Of a DNA stretch of 64,000 bases, positions 46,846-55,703 are shown piece after piece (position 1 is the first letter of the stretch; the number at the start of each line of letters is the position of its first letter). This DNA comes from Streptomyces sp. NBC_01689 (lineage in GTDB: Bacteria > Actinomycetota > Actinomycetes > Streptomycetales > Streptomycetaceae), in assembly GCF_036250675.1 (NCBI RefSeq), contig NZ_CP109592.1, positions 6,510,001-6,574,000 on the forward strand, in the 5' to 3' direction. The notes under the pieces are model-generated. The model searched no databases. It was not told the DNA's origin and worked only from the letters and a program-made list of their open reading frames with translations. A program made the translations under genes and the position numbers.

Positions 46846-49596
46846 GTGTCGGAAAACAAAGATCCCCACGTAGCCGGGAGCGGCGACAGCGGCGTCGGGG
46901 ACGTGAAGTTCGTCTACGACTTCACCGAGGGCAACAAGGACCTCAAGGACCTCCTGGGCGGCAAGGGCGCGAACCTCGCCGAGATGACCAACCTGGGCCT
47001 TCCCGTCCCTCCGGGCTTCACGATCACCACCGAGGCGTGCAAGACGTACCTCGACAGCGGCGAGGAGCCCGCGGCACTGCGTGACGAGGTCAGCGCGCAC
47101 CTCAAGGCGCTCGAGGCCGGCATGGGCAAGACGCTCGGCCAGGCCGACAACCCCCTCCTCGTATCGGTCCGTTCCGGTGCGAAGTTCTCGATGCCCGGCA
47201 TGATGGACACGGTCCTGAACATCGGGCTCTCCGACAAGTCGGTCCAGGGGCTCGCCCAGCAGTCCGGTGACGACCGCTTCGCCTGGGACTCCTACCGCCG
47301 ACTCATCCAGATGTTCGGCAAGACGGTCCTCGGCGTCGACGGCGAACTCTTCGAGGACGCGCTGGAGGCGGCGAAGACGGCCAAGAAGGTCGCCGTCGAC
47401 ACGGAGCTGGAGGCCGCGGACCTCAAGAAGCTGGTCACGAAGTTCAAGAGGATCGTCAAGACCGAGGCCGGCCGGGACTTCCCGCAGGACCCGCGCGAGC
47501 AGATGGACCTCGCCATCCACGCGGTCTTCGACTCCTGGAACACCGACCGCGCCAAGCTCTACCGCCGCCAGGAACGCATCCCGCACGACCTCGGCACGGC
47601 CGTCAACGTCTGTTCGATGGTCTTCGGCAACCTGGGCCCCGACTCCGGCACCGGGGTCGCCTTCACCCGCGACCCGGCCTCCGGGCACCAGGGCGTGTAC
47701 GGCGACTACCTGCAGAACGCCCAGGGCGAGGACGTCGTCGCCGGCATCCGCAACACGGTCGCGCTCGCCGAGCTGGAGTCGATCGACAAGAAGTCGTACG
47801 ACCAGCTGATGCAGATCATGGAGACCCTGGAGAACCACTACAAGGATCTCTGCGACATCGAGTTCACCATCGAGCGCGGCCAGCTGTGGATGCTGCAGAC
47901 CCGCGTCGGCAAGCGCACCGCGGGCGCGGCCTTCCGCATCGCGACGCAGCTGGTGGACCAGGGCCTGATCGACGAGGCGGAGGCGCTCCAGCGGGTGACC
48001 GGCGCCCAGCTCGCCCAGCTGATGTTCCCGCGCTTCGACGACCAGGCGAAGGTCGAGCAGATCGGCCGCGGCATCGCCGCGTCGCCGGGCGCCGCCGTCG
48101 GCAAGGCGGTCTTCGACTCGTACACGGCGATCAAGTGGTCGCGTTCCGGCGAGAAGGTCATCCTGATCCGCCGCGAGACCAACCCCGACGACCTGGACGG
48201 CATGATCGCCGCCGAGGGCATCCTCACCTCCCGCGGCGGCAAGACCTCCCACGCGGCGGTCGTCGCGCGCGGCATGGGCAAGACGTGCGTGTGCGGCGCG
48301 GAGGAGCTGGAGGTCGACACCAAGCGGCGCCGGATGACGGCACCGGGCGGTGTGGTGATCGAGGAGGGCGACGTCGTCTCGATCGACGGCTCCACCGGCA
48401 AGGTCTACCTCGGCGAGGTCCCGGTCGTGCCCTCCCCGGTCGTCGAGTACTTCGAGGGCCGCATGCACGCCGGCGCGGACGACGCCGACGAACTGGTCGC
48501 CGCCGTGCACCGGATCATGGCGTACGCGGACCGGGTCCGAAGGCTGCGGGTGCGGGCCAACGCCGACAACGCGGAGGACGCCCTGCGCGCCCGCCGCTTC
48601 GGAGCGCAGGGCATCGGCCTGTGCCGTACCGAGCACATGTTCCTCGGCGACCGGCGCGAGCTGGTGGAGCGCCTGATCCTCGCCGACACGGACGAGGAGC
48701 GCGAGGACTCCCTCAAGGAGCTTCTCCCCCTGCAGAAGCGGGACTTCATCGAGCTCTTCGAGGCGATGGACGGTCTCCCGGTGACGATCCGTCTCCTCGA
48801 CCCGCCGCTCCACGAGTTCCTGCCCGACGTGACCGAACTGTCGGTACGGGTGGCGCTCGCGGAGTCGCGCGGCGACGCCAACGAGAACGACCTGCGCCTG
48901 CTCCAGGCGGTGCACCGGCTGCACGAGCAGAACCCGATGCTGGGTCTGCGCGGGGTACGCCTCGGCCTGGTCATCCCCGGCCTGTTCACCATGCAGGTGC
49001 GGGCCATCGCGGAGGCGGCGGCCGAGCGCAGGAGCGCCAAGGGCGACCCGCGCGCCGAGGTCATGATCCCGCTGGTCGGCACGGTCCAGGAACTGGAGAT
49101 CGTCCGCGAGGAGGCCGACCGGGTCATCGCGGAGGTGCAGGAGACGACGGGCACCGAGCTGAAGCTCGCCATCGGCACGATGATCGAGCTCCCGCGGGCG
49201 GCGCTCACGGCGGGCCAGATCGCCGAGGCCGCCGAGTTCTTCTCCTTCGGCACGAACGATCTCACGCAGACCGTCTGGGGCTTCTCGCGTGACGACGTGG
49301 AGGCGAGCTTCTTCACGGCGTACCTGGAGAAGGGCATCTTCGGGGTCTCTCCCTTCGAGACGATCGACCGGGACGGGGTGGGCTCCCTGGTCCGCGCCGC
49401 CGCGAAGGCGGGCCGCGCGACGCGTCCCGACCTGAAGCTCGGCGTCTGCGGCGAGCACGGGGGCGATCCCGAGTCGGTGCACTTCTTCCACGAGGTCGGC
49501 CTCGACTACGTCTCCTGCTCGCCGTTCCGGATCCCGGTGGCACGCCTGGAGGCGGGCCGCGCGGCGTCGACGTCGAAGGGCAGCGACCACCGGTAG
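46846..49596 (+). CDS. ppdK: Pyruvate, phosphate dikinase
   Basis: Interconverts pyruvate + ATP + Pi with phosphoenolpyruvate + AMP + PPi. The 916-residue enzyme has the N-terminal nucleotide-binding domain (KFVYDFTEGNKDLKDLLGGK, landmark LLGGKGANLAEM), the swivelling phosphohistidine domain with GGKTSHAAVVARGMGK (catalytic His in TSHAAV) and the C-terminal PEP/pyruvate barrel with FGTNDLTQTVWG and LGVCGEHGGDP. I chose GTG 46846 because GAGGAG lies 9 nt upstream; the frame is open from 46714 without a ribosome site. It stands alone, followed by a hairpin terminator. Confidence 0.95.
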   Translation: MSENKDPHVAGSGDSGVGDVKFVYDFTEGNKDLKDLLGGKGANLAEMTNLGLPVPPGFTITTEACKTYLDSGEEPAALRDEVSAHLKALEAGMGKTLGQADNPLLVSVRSGAKFSMPGMMDTVLNIGLSDKSVQGLAQQSGDDRFAWDSYRRLIQMFGKTVLGVDGELFEDALEAAKTAKKVAVDTELEAADLKKLVTKFKRIVKTEAGRDFPQDPREQMDLAIHAVFDSWNTDRAKLYRRQERIPHDLGTAVNVCSMVFGNLGPDSGTGVAFTRDPASGHQGVYGDYLQNAQGEDVVAGIRNTVALAELESIDKKSYDQLMQIMETLENHYKDLCDIEFTIERGQLWMLQTRVGKRTAGAAFRIATQLVDQGLIDEAEALQRVTGAQLAQLMFPRFDDQAKVEQIGRGIAASPGAAVGKAVFDSYTAIKWSRSGEKVILIRRETNPDDLDGMIAAEGILTSRGGKTSHAAVVARGMGKTCVCGAEELEVDTKRRRMTAPGGVVIEEGDVVSIDGSTGKVYLGEVPVVPSPVVEYFEGRMHAGADDADELVAAVHRIMAYADRVRRLRVRANADNAEDALRARRFGAQGIGLCRTEHMFLGDRRELVERLILADTDEEREDSLKELLPLQKRDFIELFEAMDGLPVTIRLLDPPLHEFLPDVTELSVRVALAESRGDANENDLRLLQAVHRLHEQNPMLGLRGVRLGLVIPGLFTMQVRAIAEAAAERRSAKGDPRAEVMIPLVGTVQELEIVREEADRVIAEVQETTGTELKLAIGTMIELPRAALTAGQIAEAAEFFSFGTNDLTQTVWGFSRDDVEASFFTAYLEKGIFGVSPFETIDRDGVGSLVRAAAKAGRATRPDLKLGVCGEHGGDPESVHFFHEVGLDYVSCSPFRIPVARLEAGRAASTSKGSDHR

Positions 49597-49680
49597 CCTC
49601 CGGCGGCCGGACGGACTCCGGGCCCGTCGACCACCGTTCGACCCTCACCGGCGGTGGACGGATCCGGCGTACGAAAGAAG

Positions 49681-49712
49681 CGGGGCGGCACCTTGTGCGG
49701 GGTGCCGCCCCG
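49681..49712. terminator. ppdK terminator hairpin
   Basis: CGGGGCGGCACC pairs perfectly with GGTGCCGCCCCG (12 bp) around an 8-nt loop, 84 bp after the ppdK stop. This is a strong structure without a T tract. Confidence 0.7.
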
Positions 49713-49850
49713 CCGTGCGTGGGCCTCCGGCCGGTCCACCAGGCGCAAGTCGCCGCGTCCCGGGGCCGGTTGGAACCCCACCCCGAACTCCGCCCGCGCC
49801 TCCCGTGCTCCCGGATCACCTGAAGGGATGGCGATCCGACAGACCAAAGG

Positions 49851-50237
49851 ATTCAGAGAGCCCTCCTCACCGCAGGCATGACCCTCGGCCTCGTCATCGG
49901 TGTCGCCGCCTACCTCGTGGCCGCCGCCGACCGGGCCGTGGAGCGGCGGGCGCAGGTCACCGCGCTGACCCTGCTCGGCGCGCGGACGCGGACGCTGCGG
50001 GCCGCGCAGGTGGCGCAGGTCGTGTCGCCGTTGGTGGTGGGGCTGGTGCCGGCGCTGGTGGTGGGGAGGATGGCGGAGTCGAGCTACCTGGTCATCGGCG
50101 GCGGGCCGGTCCTCTGGGACCGCGCCGGGCTGCCGGTCCTGCTCGCCGGCGCGGCCGGTGTCGTGGCCGTCGCCGCCGTCGGCGCGCTGCCGCTGGTCGG
50201 ACGCCGGATCGACCCCGAGCTGATCCGGCGCCACTGA
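49851..50237 (+). pseudogene. Remnant of an FtsX-type ABC permease (C-terminal fragment)
   Basis: The frame gives IQRALLTAGMTLGLVIGVAA followed by DRAVERRAQVTALTLLGARTRTLR (landmark VTALTLLGA) and two more hydrophobic segments, ending GRRIDPELIRRH. This is the last 120-130 residues of a MacB/FtsX-type permease, which normally has over 400 residues. An in-frame stop at 49821-49823 closes the frame upstream, and ATG 49878 has no ribosome site. No partner ATPase is present. It is best read as the surviving 3' end of a deleted gene, though a short expressed protein cannot be excluded. Confidence 0.7.
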
Positions 50238-50285
50238 CGGCCCATGGCACCGGGTCGACCCCGAGCCGATCCGGCACCAATGACG
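50209..50285. repeat. Duplicated 3' end of the permease remnant (31-bp direct repeats)
   Basis: The segment 50209-50239, beginning TCGACCCCGAGCTGATCCGG and including the stop codon, is repeated at 50255-50285 with four differences and a 46-bp period. Downstream, ACTGACCGG-type short repeats with CCGCCGCACCGTC continue to about 50390. These look like slippage products in a gene graveyard. Confidence 0.75.
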
Positions 50286-50418
50286 TGCCCCCACGACCGG
50301 CAGCCGCCGCACCGTCGTGTCGCCACTGACCGGAAGTCGCCGCGCCGCCACTGACCGGCATCCGCCGCACCGTCCTGCCGTCGCGCCGCCGCGCAGGTGG
50401 GACCGTGCCCCGAGAAGA

Positions 50419-50655
50419 GGCGGCAACCGGGTCTTCGGACAGAGCCCGCGGGCGGGGGCCCTGCCCACGCTGTACGCGGCCACCGCGCCCGGCGTGCGCC
50501 CCGACTCCTTCACCGGCCCCTCGTTCGCGATGTGGCGCGGCGCGCCCGCGGAGTCCTGGCGGGCGCGCCGGACCCGTGACGACGCGGCGGCCGAGCGTCT
50601 CCGGGAGGAGTCCGAGCGCCTCACCGGGGTGGCGTACGGCGCGTTGAAGGCCTGA
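50419..50655 (+). pseudogene. Remnant of a short-chain dehydrogenase (C-terminal fragment)
   Basis: The frame reads GNRVFGQSPRAGALPTLYAA, then SFTGPSFAMWRGAPAE and a C-terminal helix ERLREESERLTGVAY. This matches the last 75-80 residues of actinobacterial short-chain dehydrogenases (the LPTLYAAT and EESERLTG segments are familiar), but the Rossmann domain with GxxxGIG and the YxxxK site is absent. Upstream sequence is short-repeat DNA. Two independent gene ends lying side by side imply deletions in this interval. Confidence 0.72.
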
Positions 50656-50656
50656 C

Positions 50657-50689
50657 CGCCCGGCCGTGCCCGGGGCGGCCGGCCGGGCG
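50657..50689. terminator. Hairpin between the dehydrogenase remnant and nirD
   Basis: CGCCCGGCC (50657-50665) pairs with GGCCGGGCG (50681-50689), a 9-bp stem with a GC-rich loop, directly after the remnant's stop and 12 bp from the nirD stop. It is probably the nirBD terminator. Confidence 0.5.
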
Positions 50690-50700
50690 ACGGACCACGC

Positions 50701-51060
50701 TCACCGTTCCGGCGCCGTCCGCACCTCGTACGTCGTGACCGTCACCGTCCCGTCGTCCAGACAGCGGCCCGACGCCAGGTCGAACCGCTGCTTGAGAAGC
50801 GGCGAGGCGACGAAGGGCCGGCCCTGGTGGGAGCCGGTCAGGCCGCGGGAGAGGACCGCCGCGCCGCTGAACGGGTCGCGGTTGTCGATGGCGTACGTCC
50901 GGCCCGCCCGGTCGCGGAAGACGGCGGCCTGACGTCCGTCCGGCAGCAAGGCGGCCACCCCCCGCCCGGGGGTCAGGGCCGACAGGTCGCAGATGGTCAA
51001 CCAGTCTGCCCCCAGGCGTAGTTGAACCTTCGTGGACTGGGCGGCGGGGGGTCGGGTCAT
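50701..51060 (-). CDS. nirD: Nitrite reductase small subunit NirD
   Basis: A 119-residue Rieske-fold small subunit of assimilatory NADH-nitrite reductase. Landmarks are TICDLSALTPGRGVAALLPDG, AVFRDRAGRTYAIDNRDPFSG and LKQRFDLASGRCLDDG. As in other NirD proteins the cysteine and histidine cluster ligands of true Rieske proteins are missing (no C-x-H pair), so no iron-sulphur cluster is expected. ATG 51060 overlaps the nirB stop (ATGA). Expression follows nirB. Confidence 0.93.
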   Translation of the reverse strand: MTRPPAAQSTKVQLRLGADWLTICDLSALTPGRGVAALLPDGRQAAVFRDRAGRTYAIDNRDPFSGAAVLSRGLTGSHQGRPFVASPLLKQRFDLASGRCLDDGTVTVTTYEVRTAPER

Positions 51061-53648
51061 CGCTGAGCGCTTCCTTCCAACGGGCGCCGGCCGATGGCCA
51101 GCAGCGGCAGGTCGGGTTTGATCTGGTCCCGCTCGGGGACGAAGCCGACCACCGGGTCGGGGGTGCCGGGGGCGTTCACGAACGACACGAACCGGGCCAG
51201 CCGCGCGGGATCGTCGAGGGTCCGCGCCCACTCGTCGCGATAGCCGCGGACATGCGCGGCCATCAGGGAGTCCAGCTCCTCGCAGATGCCGAGGGAGTCA
51301 TGGACGACGACGTCGCGGACGTGGTCGAGGCCGCCCGGGATCCGCTCCAGCCAGGCCGAGGTGCGCTCCAGCCGGTCGGCGGTGCGGATGTAGAACATCA
51401 GGAACCGGTCGATCAGACGGATCAGCCCGGCGTCGTCCAGATCCTGGGCCAGCAGGTCCGCGTGGCGCGGGGTGGCACCGCCGTTGCCCCCGATCCAGAG
51501 GTTCCAGCCGCCCGCCGTGGCGATGACACCGAAGTCCTTGGACCGGGCCTCGGCGCACTCGCGGGCGCAGCCGGAGACCGCCGACTTGAGCTTGTGGGGG
51601 GCGCGCAGGCCCCGGTAGCGCAGCTCCAGCCCGATCGCCATCCGGACCGAGTCCTGGACCCCGTAGCGGCACCAGGTCCGGCCGACACAGGACTTCACCG
51701 TCCGCAGCGCCTTTCCGTAGGCGTGCCCGGACTCGAAGCCCGCGTCCACCAGCCGGCCCCAGATCAGGGGGAGTTGCTCGACCCGGGCGCCGAACAGATC
51801 GATGCGCTGACCTCCGGTGATCTTGGTGTAGAGGCCGAAGTCCCGGGCCACCTCACCGATCACGATGAGTTTCTCGGGGGTGATCTCACCCCCGGGGACA
51901 CGCGGCACGACCGAGTACGAGCCGTTCCTCTGCAGGTTGGCGAGGAAATGGTCGTTGGTGTCCTGCAGGGCCGCCTCCTCGCCGTCCAGGACGTGGCCGC
52001 TGGTGCCGATGACCGGGGCGAGGGAGGCGAGGACGGAGGCGACGGCCGGCTTGCAGACCTCGCAGCCGTCGCCGCCCCGGGCGCCGGGCCGCCCGTAGCG
52101 GTCCAGCAGCTCCTGGTACGAGGAGATCCGCAGCGCGAGGACGATCTCGTACAGCTCCTCGCGGGTCCGCGGGAAGCAGCCGCACAGGCCGTGGTCCGCC
52201 TCGACGCCCCGCGCCGCCAGTTCGTCGTCGACGAGCCGGCCGAGGACCTTGACGCAACTCCCGCAGCCGGTACCGGCCTTGGTGCATCGCTTCACCTCCG
52301 CCACGGTGGTGCGGCCGTCCTCGGTGACCGCGGCGCGGACCGCGCCCTTGGTGACGTTGTGGCAGGAGCAGACGACGGCCGAGTCGGGGAGCGCCGCGGG
52401 GCCGAGGGCGACCGGGGCGCCCGCGCCGGCCGGGAGCACCAGCAGGCCGGGAGCGATCGGCGGCACCGACCCGGTGAGGGCGCGCAGGGTGCCGTACGCG
52501 TCGGCGTCGCCGACCAGGATGCCGCCGAGCAGTTCACCGTCACGGCCGACGACGAGCTTGCGGTACGTGCCCGAACGGGCGTCGGAGTAGACGACGTCGA
52601 GACAGTCCTCGGTGGTGCCGTGCGCGTCACCGAAGGACGCGACGTCCACACCGAGCAGCTTGAGCTTGGTGGAGAGGTCGCCGCCGGTGAAACCCGCACC
52701 CGCCTCCGCGCCGGCGATCGTCGCGGCGGCCGTCTCGGCCATCTCGTACCCCGGCGCGACCAGCGCGTACACCCGGCCGTCGGGGGCGAGGGCGCACTCC
52801 CCGATCGCGAACACCCGGGGGTCGGAGGTGCGGCACCGCTCGTCGACGGCGACGCCGCCGCGCTCGCCGACCCTGAGGCCGCTGTCGCGGGCGAGCCCGT
52901 CGCGCGGACGCACGCCCGCCGAGAACACCACCAGGTCCGTGGCGAGCCGGGAGCCGTCGGAGAGGGTCATGCCCGACACCGTGCCGTCGGCACCGGTGAC
53001 GATCCCGCTCGTGCCGGTGCCGGTGCGCACGCCCAGGCCGAGGTCCCCGACGGTACGCAGCAGCGCCGCGCCGCCGCCCTCGTCGACCTGCGCCGGCATC
53101 AGACGCGGCGCGAACTCCACGACGTGCGTGGCCAGTCCGAGGCCCTGGAGCGCGCCCGCCGCCTCCAGGCCCAGCAGCCCGCCGCCGACCACCACGCCGG
53201 TCGTGGCCCGCGCCTTCGCGTACGCCTCGATGGCGAGCAGGTCCTCGACGGTCCGGTAGACGAAGCAGCCCTCGGCGTCCCTGCCGGGCACGGGCGGCAC
53301 GAAGGGGGACGAGCCGGTCGCGAGGACCAGGGTGTCGTAGGCGACGGTGCGGCCGGAGCGCGCCGTCACCGTCCGCGCCGCCCGGTCGATCGCCCGGACC
53401 GGGTCACCGAGGTGGAGTTCGATGCCGTGCGCGGCGAGGAACCCGGCGTCGGCCAGCGTGAGGTCGTCCGGGGTGAGGCCCGAGAAGTACGAGGTGAGCC
53501 GGACCCGGTCGTAGGCCGGACGGGGTTCCTCGCCCAGGACGACCACCCGGTGCGTGGCGGTCAGTCCGCGCTCGGCCAGGGCCTCCAGGAACCGCTGGCC
53601 GACCATGCCGTGACCGACGAGCACGATCGTCGGGGTGTCCGTGGACAT
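51057..53648 (-). CDS. nirB: Nitrite reductase large subunit NirB
   Basis: NAD(P)H-dependent assimilatory nitrite reductase, reducing nitrite to ammonium. Of the 863 residues, about 1-400 form the FAD/NAD(P)H domain (VLVGHGMVGQRFLEAL; VVVGGGLLGLEAAGAL). BFD-like [2Fe-2S] segments follow (VCSCHNVTKG and CTKAGTGCGSC, then CEVCKP). The C-terminal sirohaem/[4Fe-4S] domain has the ligand cysteines in SCVGRTWCRYG and SGCARECAE. ATG 53648 has GGAGG 6 nt upstream; the frame is open upstream as antisense shadow. A GlnR-type box lies 160 bp upstream, and a sirohydrochlorin chelatase gene for sirohaem lies 8 kb away. Confidence 0.96.
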   Translation of the reverse strand: MSTDTPTIVLVGHGMVGQRFLEALAERGLTATHRVVVLGEEPRPAYDRVRLTSYFSGLTPDDLTLADAGFLAAHGIELHLGDPVRAIDRAARTVTARSGRTVAYDTLVLATGSSPFVPPVPGRDAEGCFVYRTVEDLLAIEAYAKARATTGVVVGGGLLGLEAAGALQGLGLATHVVEFAPRLMPAQVDEGGGAALLRTVGDLGLGVRTGTGTSGIVTGADGTVSGMTLSDGSRLATDLVVFSAGVRPRDGLARDSGLRVGERGGVAVDERCRTSDPRVFAIGECALAPDGRVYALVAPGYEMAETAAATIAGAEAGAGFTGGDLSTKLKLLGVDVASFGDAHGTTEDCLDVVYSDARSGTYRKLVVGRDGELLGGILVGDADAYGTLRALTGSVPPIAPGLLVLPAGAGAPVALGPAALPDSAVVCSCHNVTKGAVRAAVTEDGRTTVAEVKRCTKAGTGCGSCVKVLGRLVDDELAARGVEADHGLCGCFPRTREELYEIVLALRISSYQELLDRYGRPGARGGDGCEVCKPAVASVLASLAPVIGTSGHVLDGEEAALQDTNDHFLANLQRNGSYSVVPRVPGGEITPEKLIVIGEVARDFGLYTKITGGQRIDLFGARVEQLPLIWGRLVDAGFESGHAYGKALRTVKSCVGRTWCRYGVQDSVRMAIGLELRYRGLRAPHKLKSAVSGCARECAEARSKDFGVIATAGGWNLWIGGNGGATPRHADLLAQDLDDAGLIRLIDRFLMFYIRTADRLERTSAWLERIPGGLDHVRDVVVHDSLGICEELDSLMAAHVRGYRDEWARTLDDPARLARFVSFVNAPGTPDPVVGFVPERDQIKPDLPLLAIGRRPLEGSAQR

Positions 53649-53809
53649 CGGGAACCTCCGTCGTTGGGGAGCGGTGGAGCGGCCCGCGGGCCGGGACCCC
53701 GGCGGGCGGCACACGGTGGCGGGGGTGGTGCTCCGGGGCGTCCGCGGAGCCGGCACCGGTCACCGCCGGCCGCGCGTGTGAGGTCATGCCCGCAGCGTGC
53801 GGTGCCGGT

Positions 53810-53847
53810 GTTACCCGCCCGGATCACCGCTGTTTCCCGGGCGGAAC
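53810..53847. promoter_or_regulatory. GlnR box upstream of nirB
   Basis: GTTAC-n6-GGATC-n6-GTTTC-n6-GGAAC has exactly the spacing of the Streptomyces GlnR consensus gTnAC-n6-GaAAC repeated twice, with 1-2 mismatches per half-site in one orientation and a perfect GAAAC half-site on the other strand. nirB is a known GlnR target in S. coelicolor. The box is about 160 bp upstream of the nirB start within a 356-bp divergent gap that has no gene. Confidence 0.7.
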
Positions 53848-54004
53848 GCTGCCCTCAGCGGGGGCGGCGGCGGGATGTGAGGCGCCCCTTGCCGCCCGGC
53901 ACGGCTTCCGCCGGTCCGTCGGTGTCCTCGCCCCGCGACCCGGACCCCGGCGGACGCCCCCTCCCGCGGAGGGGGCGAACGACCCGTCGCATAGGGTCGC
54001 GATC

Positions 54005-54787
54005 ATGCCCGACATATCGCTGACCATGGTCGTTGTGCTGTGCCTGGCCTCCCTCGCGGCCGGATGGATCGACGCCGTGGTGGGCGGCGGCGGACTGCTC
54101 CTGCTGCCCGCGCTGCTCCTCGGGCTCCCGGCCGGCACCCCGGCGGCCTTCGCGCTCGGTACCAACAAGGCGGTCGCCATCGTCGGGACGAGCGGCGCGG
54201 CGGTGACGTACGCGCGCAAGGCGCCCGTCGACGTGCGGCTGGCCGTACGGATCGGTCTCGCGGCGCTCGCCGGCTCCACGGCCGGTGCCTTCGTGGCCGC
54301 CGGAATGAGCACGGACGTCCTGAAGCCGGTCGTCATGGTGGTGCTGGTCGGCGTCGGGACGTTCGTCATCCTGCGCCCCGCGTTCGGTACCGCGCCCGCG
54401 GCCGGGCCGGTCCCGCCGCGCCGGGTGCTCGCCGCCATCGGGCTGGCGGGCCTCGGCATCGGCTTCTACGACGGACTCGTCGGCCCCGGCACGGGCACCT
54501 TCCTCGTTCTCGCCCTCACCGCGCTGCTCCACCTCGACCTGGTGACCGCCTCCGCCACCGCCAAGATCGTCAACTGCTGCACCAACGCGGGCGCCCTCGC
54601 GACCTTCGCCTGGAAGGGCACGGTCTACTGGCAGCTGGCCGCGCTGATGGCGGTCTTCAACCTCGTCGGCGGCACCGTCGGCGCGCACACCGCGCTGAAG
54701 CGGGGCAGCGGGTTCGTCCGGGTGGTCCTGCTGACGGTGGTGTTCGCCCTGGTCGCGAACCTGGCGTACCAGCAGTGGGTGGCCTGA
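54005..54787 (+). CDS. TauE/SafE-family anion exporter
   Basis: A 260-residue membrane protein with about eight helices. The two family repeats are visible: LAAGWIDAVVGGGGLLLLPALL with GTNKAVAIVGTSGA in the first half, and GIGFYDGLVGPGTGTFLVLAL with SATAKIVNCCTNAGAL in the second. The family moves sulphite, sulphoacetate or related anions across the membrane. Divergence from nirBD could mean control with nitrogen or sulphur assimilation, or nitrite/sulphite protection, but that is only context. ATG 54005. Confidence 0.88.
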   Translation: MPDISLTMVVVLCLASLAAGWIDAVVGGGGLLLLPALLLGLPAGTPAAFALGTNKAVAIVGTSGAAVTYARKAPVDVRLAVRIGLAALAGSTAGAFVAAGMSTDVLKPVVMVVLVGVGTFVILRPAFGTAPAAGPVPPRRVLAAIGLAGLGIGFYDGLVGPGTGTFLVLALTALLHLDLVTASATAKIVNCCTNAGALATFAWKGTVYWQLAALMAVFNLVGGTVGAHTALKRGSGFVRVVLLTVVFALVANLAYQQWVA

Positions 54788-54844
54788 GCCCGCGGCCGCC
54801 CGGCGCCGGCTCCGGGTGCCCCCGCGTCCCGGGCCGGCCCCCTG

Positions 54845-55489
54845 TCAGCCGCTCCCGGTCAGGTGGGCGAAGACGACCACGTTGCCCTGGTAGCCCGTCG
54901 CCCGCGAGTAGCCGCCGCCACAGGTGATGACCCGCAGTTCGGGACGGGACGCGGCGCCGTACACCTTGTCGTCGGGGAAGTCGCGGGAGTCGTAGACCTC
55001 GACCGCGTCGACGGTGAAGCGGGCGGTGCCGCCGTCGCGGCGCGCCACCTCGATGGCGCTGCCCTTGCGCAGCGCGCCGAGGTCGTAGAAGACGGCCGGT
55101 CCCTCGGCGTTGTCGACATGACCGGCGATGACCGCGGTGCCGCGCTCGCCGGGCGCGGTGCCGGCCTCGTACCAGCCCGCGAGGTTCTTCCGCTCGGAGG
55201 GAGGGACGTCCAGACTGCCCTGCGGTGTGAGTCCGAGGCCCATCAGCGGGGCGTTCACGCCTATCGAGGGTATGCGGATCCGCTCGGGCGGGGAGTGGGG
55301 GAGCGCGCGGACGGGCTGCCGGGCGGCCCCGCCGGTGCCCGACTGGGCCGCGGAGGGCTGGGGCGGCGGGTGGCCCTCGGTGCCGCTGCGCACCAGCCAG
55401 ACGCCCGAGCAGAGGGCGACGACGGTGACGGACGCTATGACGGTGTTGCCGACGCGGCCGGGGGAACCGGCCTTGGATATCCGGTGCAC
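54845..55489 (-). CDS. Class F sortase
   Basis: A 214-residue membrane-anchored transpeptidase: N-terminal anchor at about residues 15-35, a Pro/Ser/Gln-rich stalk, then the sortase barrel. Catalytic residues are the His in IAGHVDNAEG, the Cys in LRVITCGGGYS and the Arg in SRATGYQGN. Class F sortases are typical of actinobacteria and often attach a few surface proteins. The start is GTG 55489 with GAGAGGAGG upstream. The gene upstream on the same strand encodes a surface protein with a C-terminal membrane anchor and may be its substrate. Confidence 0.92.
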   Translation of the reverse strand: MHRISKAGSPGRVGNTVIASVTVVALCSGVWLVRSGTEGHPPPQPSAAQSGTGGAARQPVRALPHSPPERIRIPSIGVNAPLMGLGLTPQGSLDVPPSERKNLAGWYEAGTAPGERGTAVIAGHVDNAEGPAVFYDLGALRKGSAIEVARRDGGTARFTVDAVEVYDSRDFPDDKVYGAASRPELRVITCGGGYSRATGYQGNVVVFAHLTGSG

Positions 55490-55703
55490 GAAGGCCTCCT
55501 CTCGGGGTGGTTCGGGGGGTCCTTGTCCGGGCTCTCCCGGAGGCCCCGGGATGTCCCCGGCGGTGCCCGGCCGGGTCGGCCGGGCACGGCGGTCCAGGGT
55601 TCGCCCGGGGTGGGTCCCCGTCCCCCTCCGGGCCGCGAGGGGCGTCGGGCCACGGAGGGGGAGGGGACGGCGGTACCGGCGGACGGACAGCGGAGGGTGT
55701 CCG

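Noticed and set aside
46744-49590. Long open frame of about 948 codons on the minus strand opposite ppdK
   Set aside because: It is the antisense shadow of a high-GC gene: the opposite strand encodes all pyruvate phosphate dikinase motifs, and the minus frame has Arg/Leu/Gly/Val-rich low-complexity sequence with no domain.
51252-54023. Long plus-strand frame opposite nirB
   Set aside because: Antisense shadow of nirB with codon bias reversed; no motif and no ribosome site.
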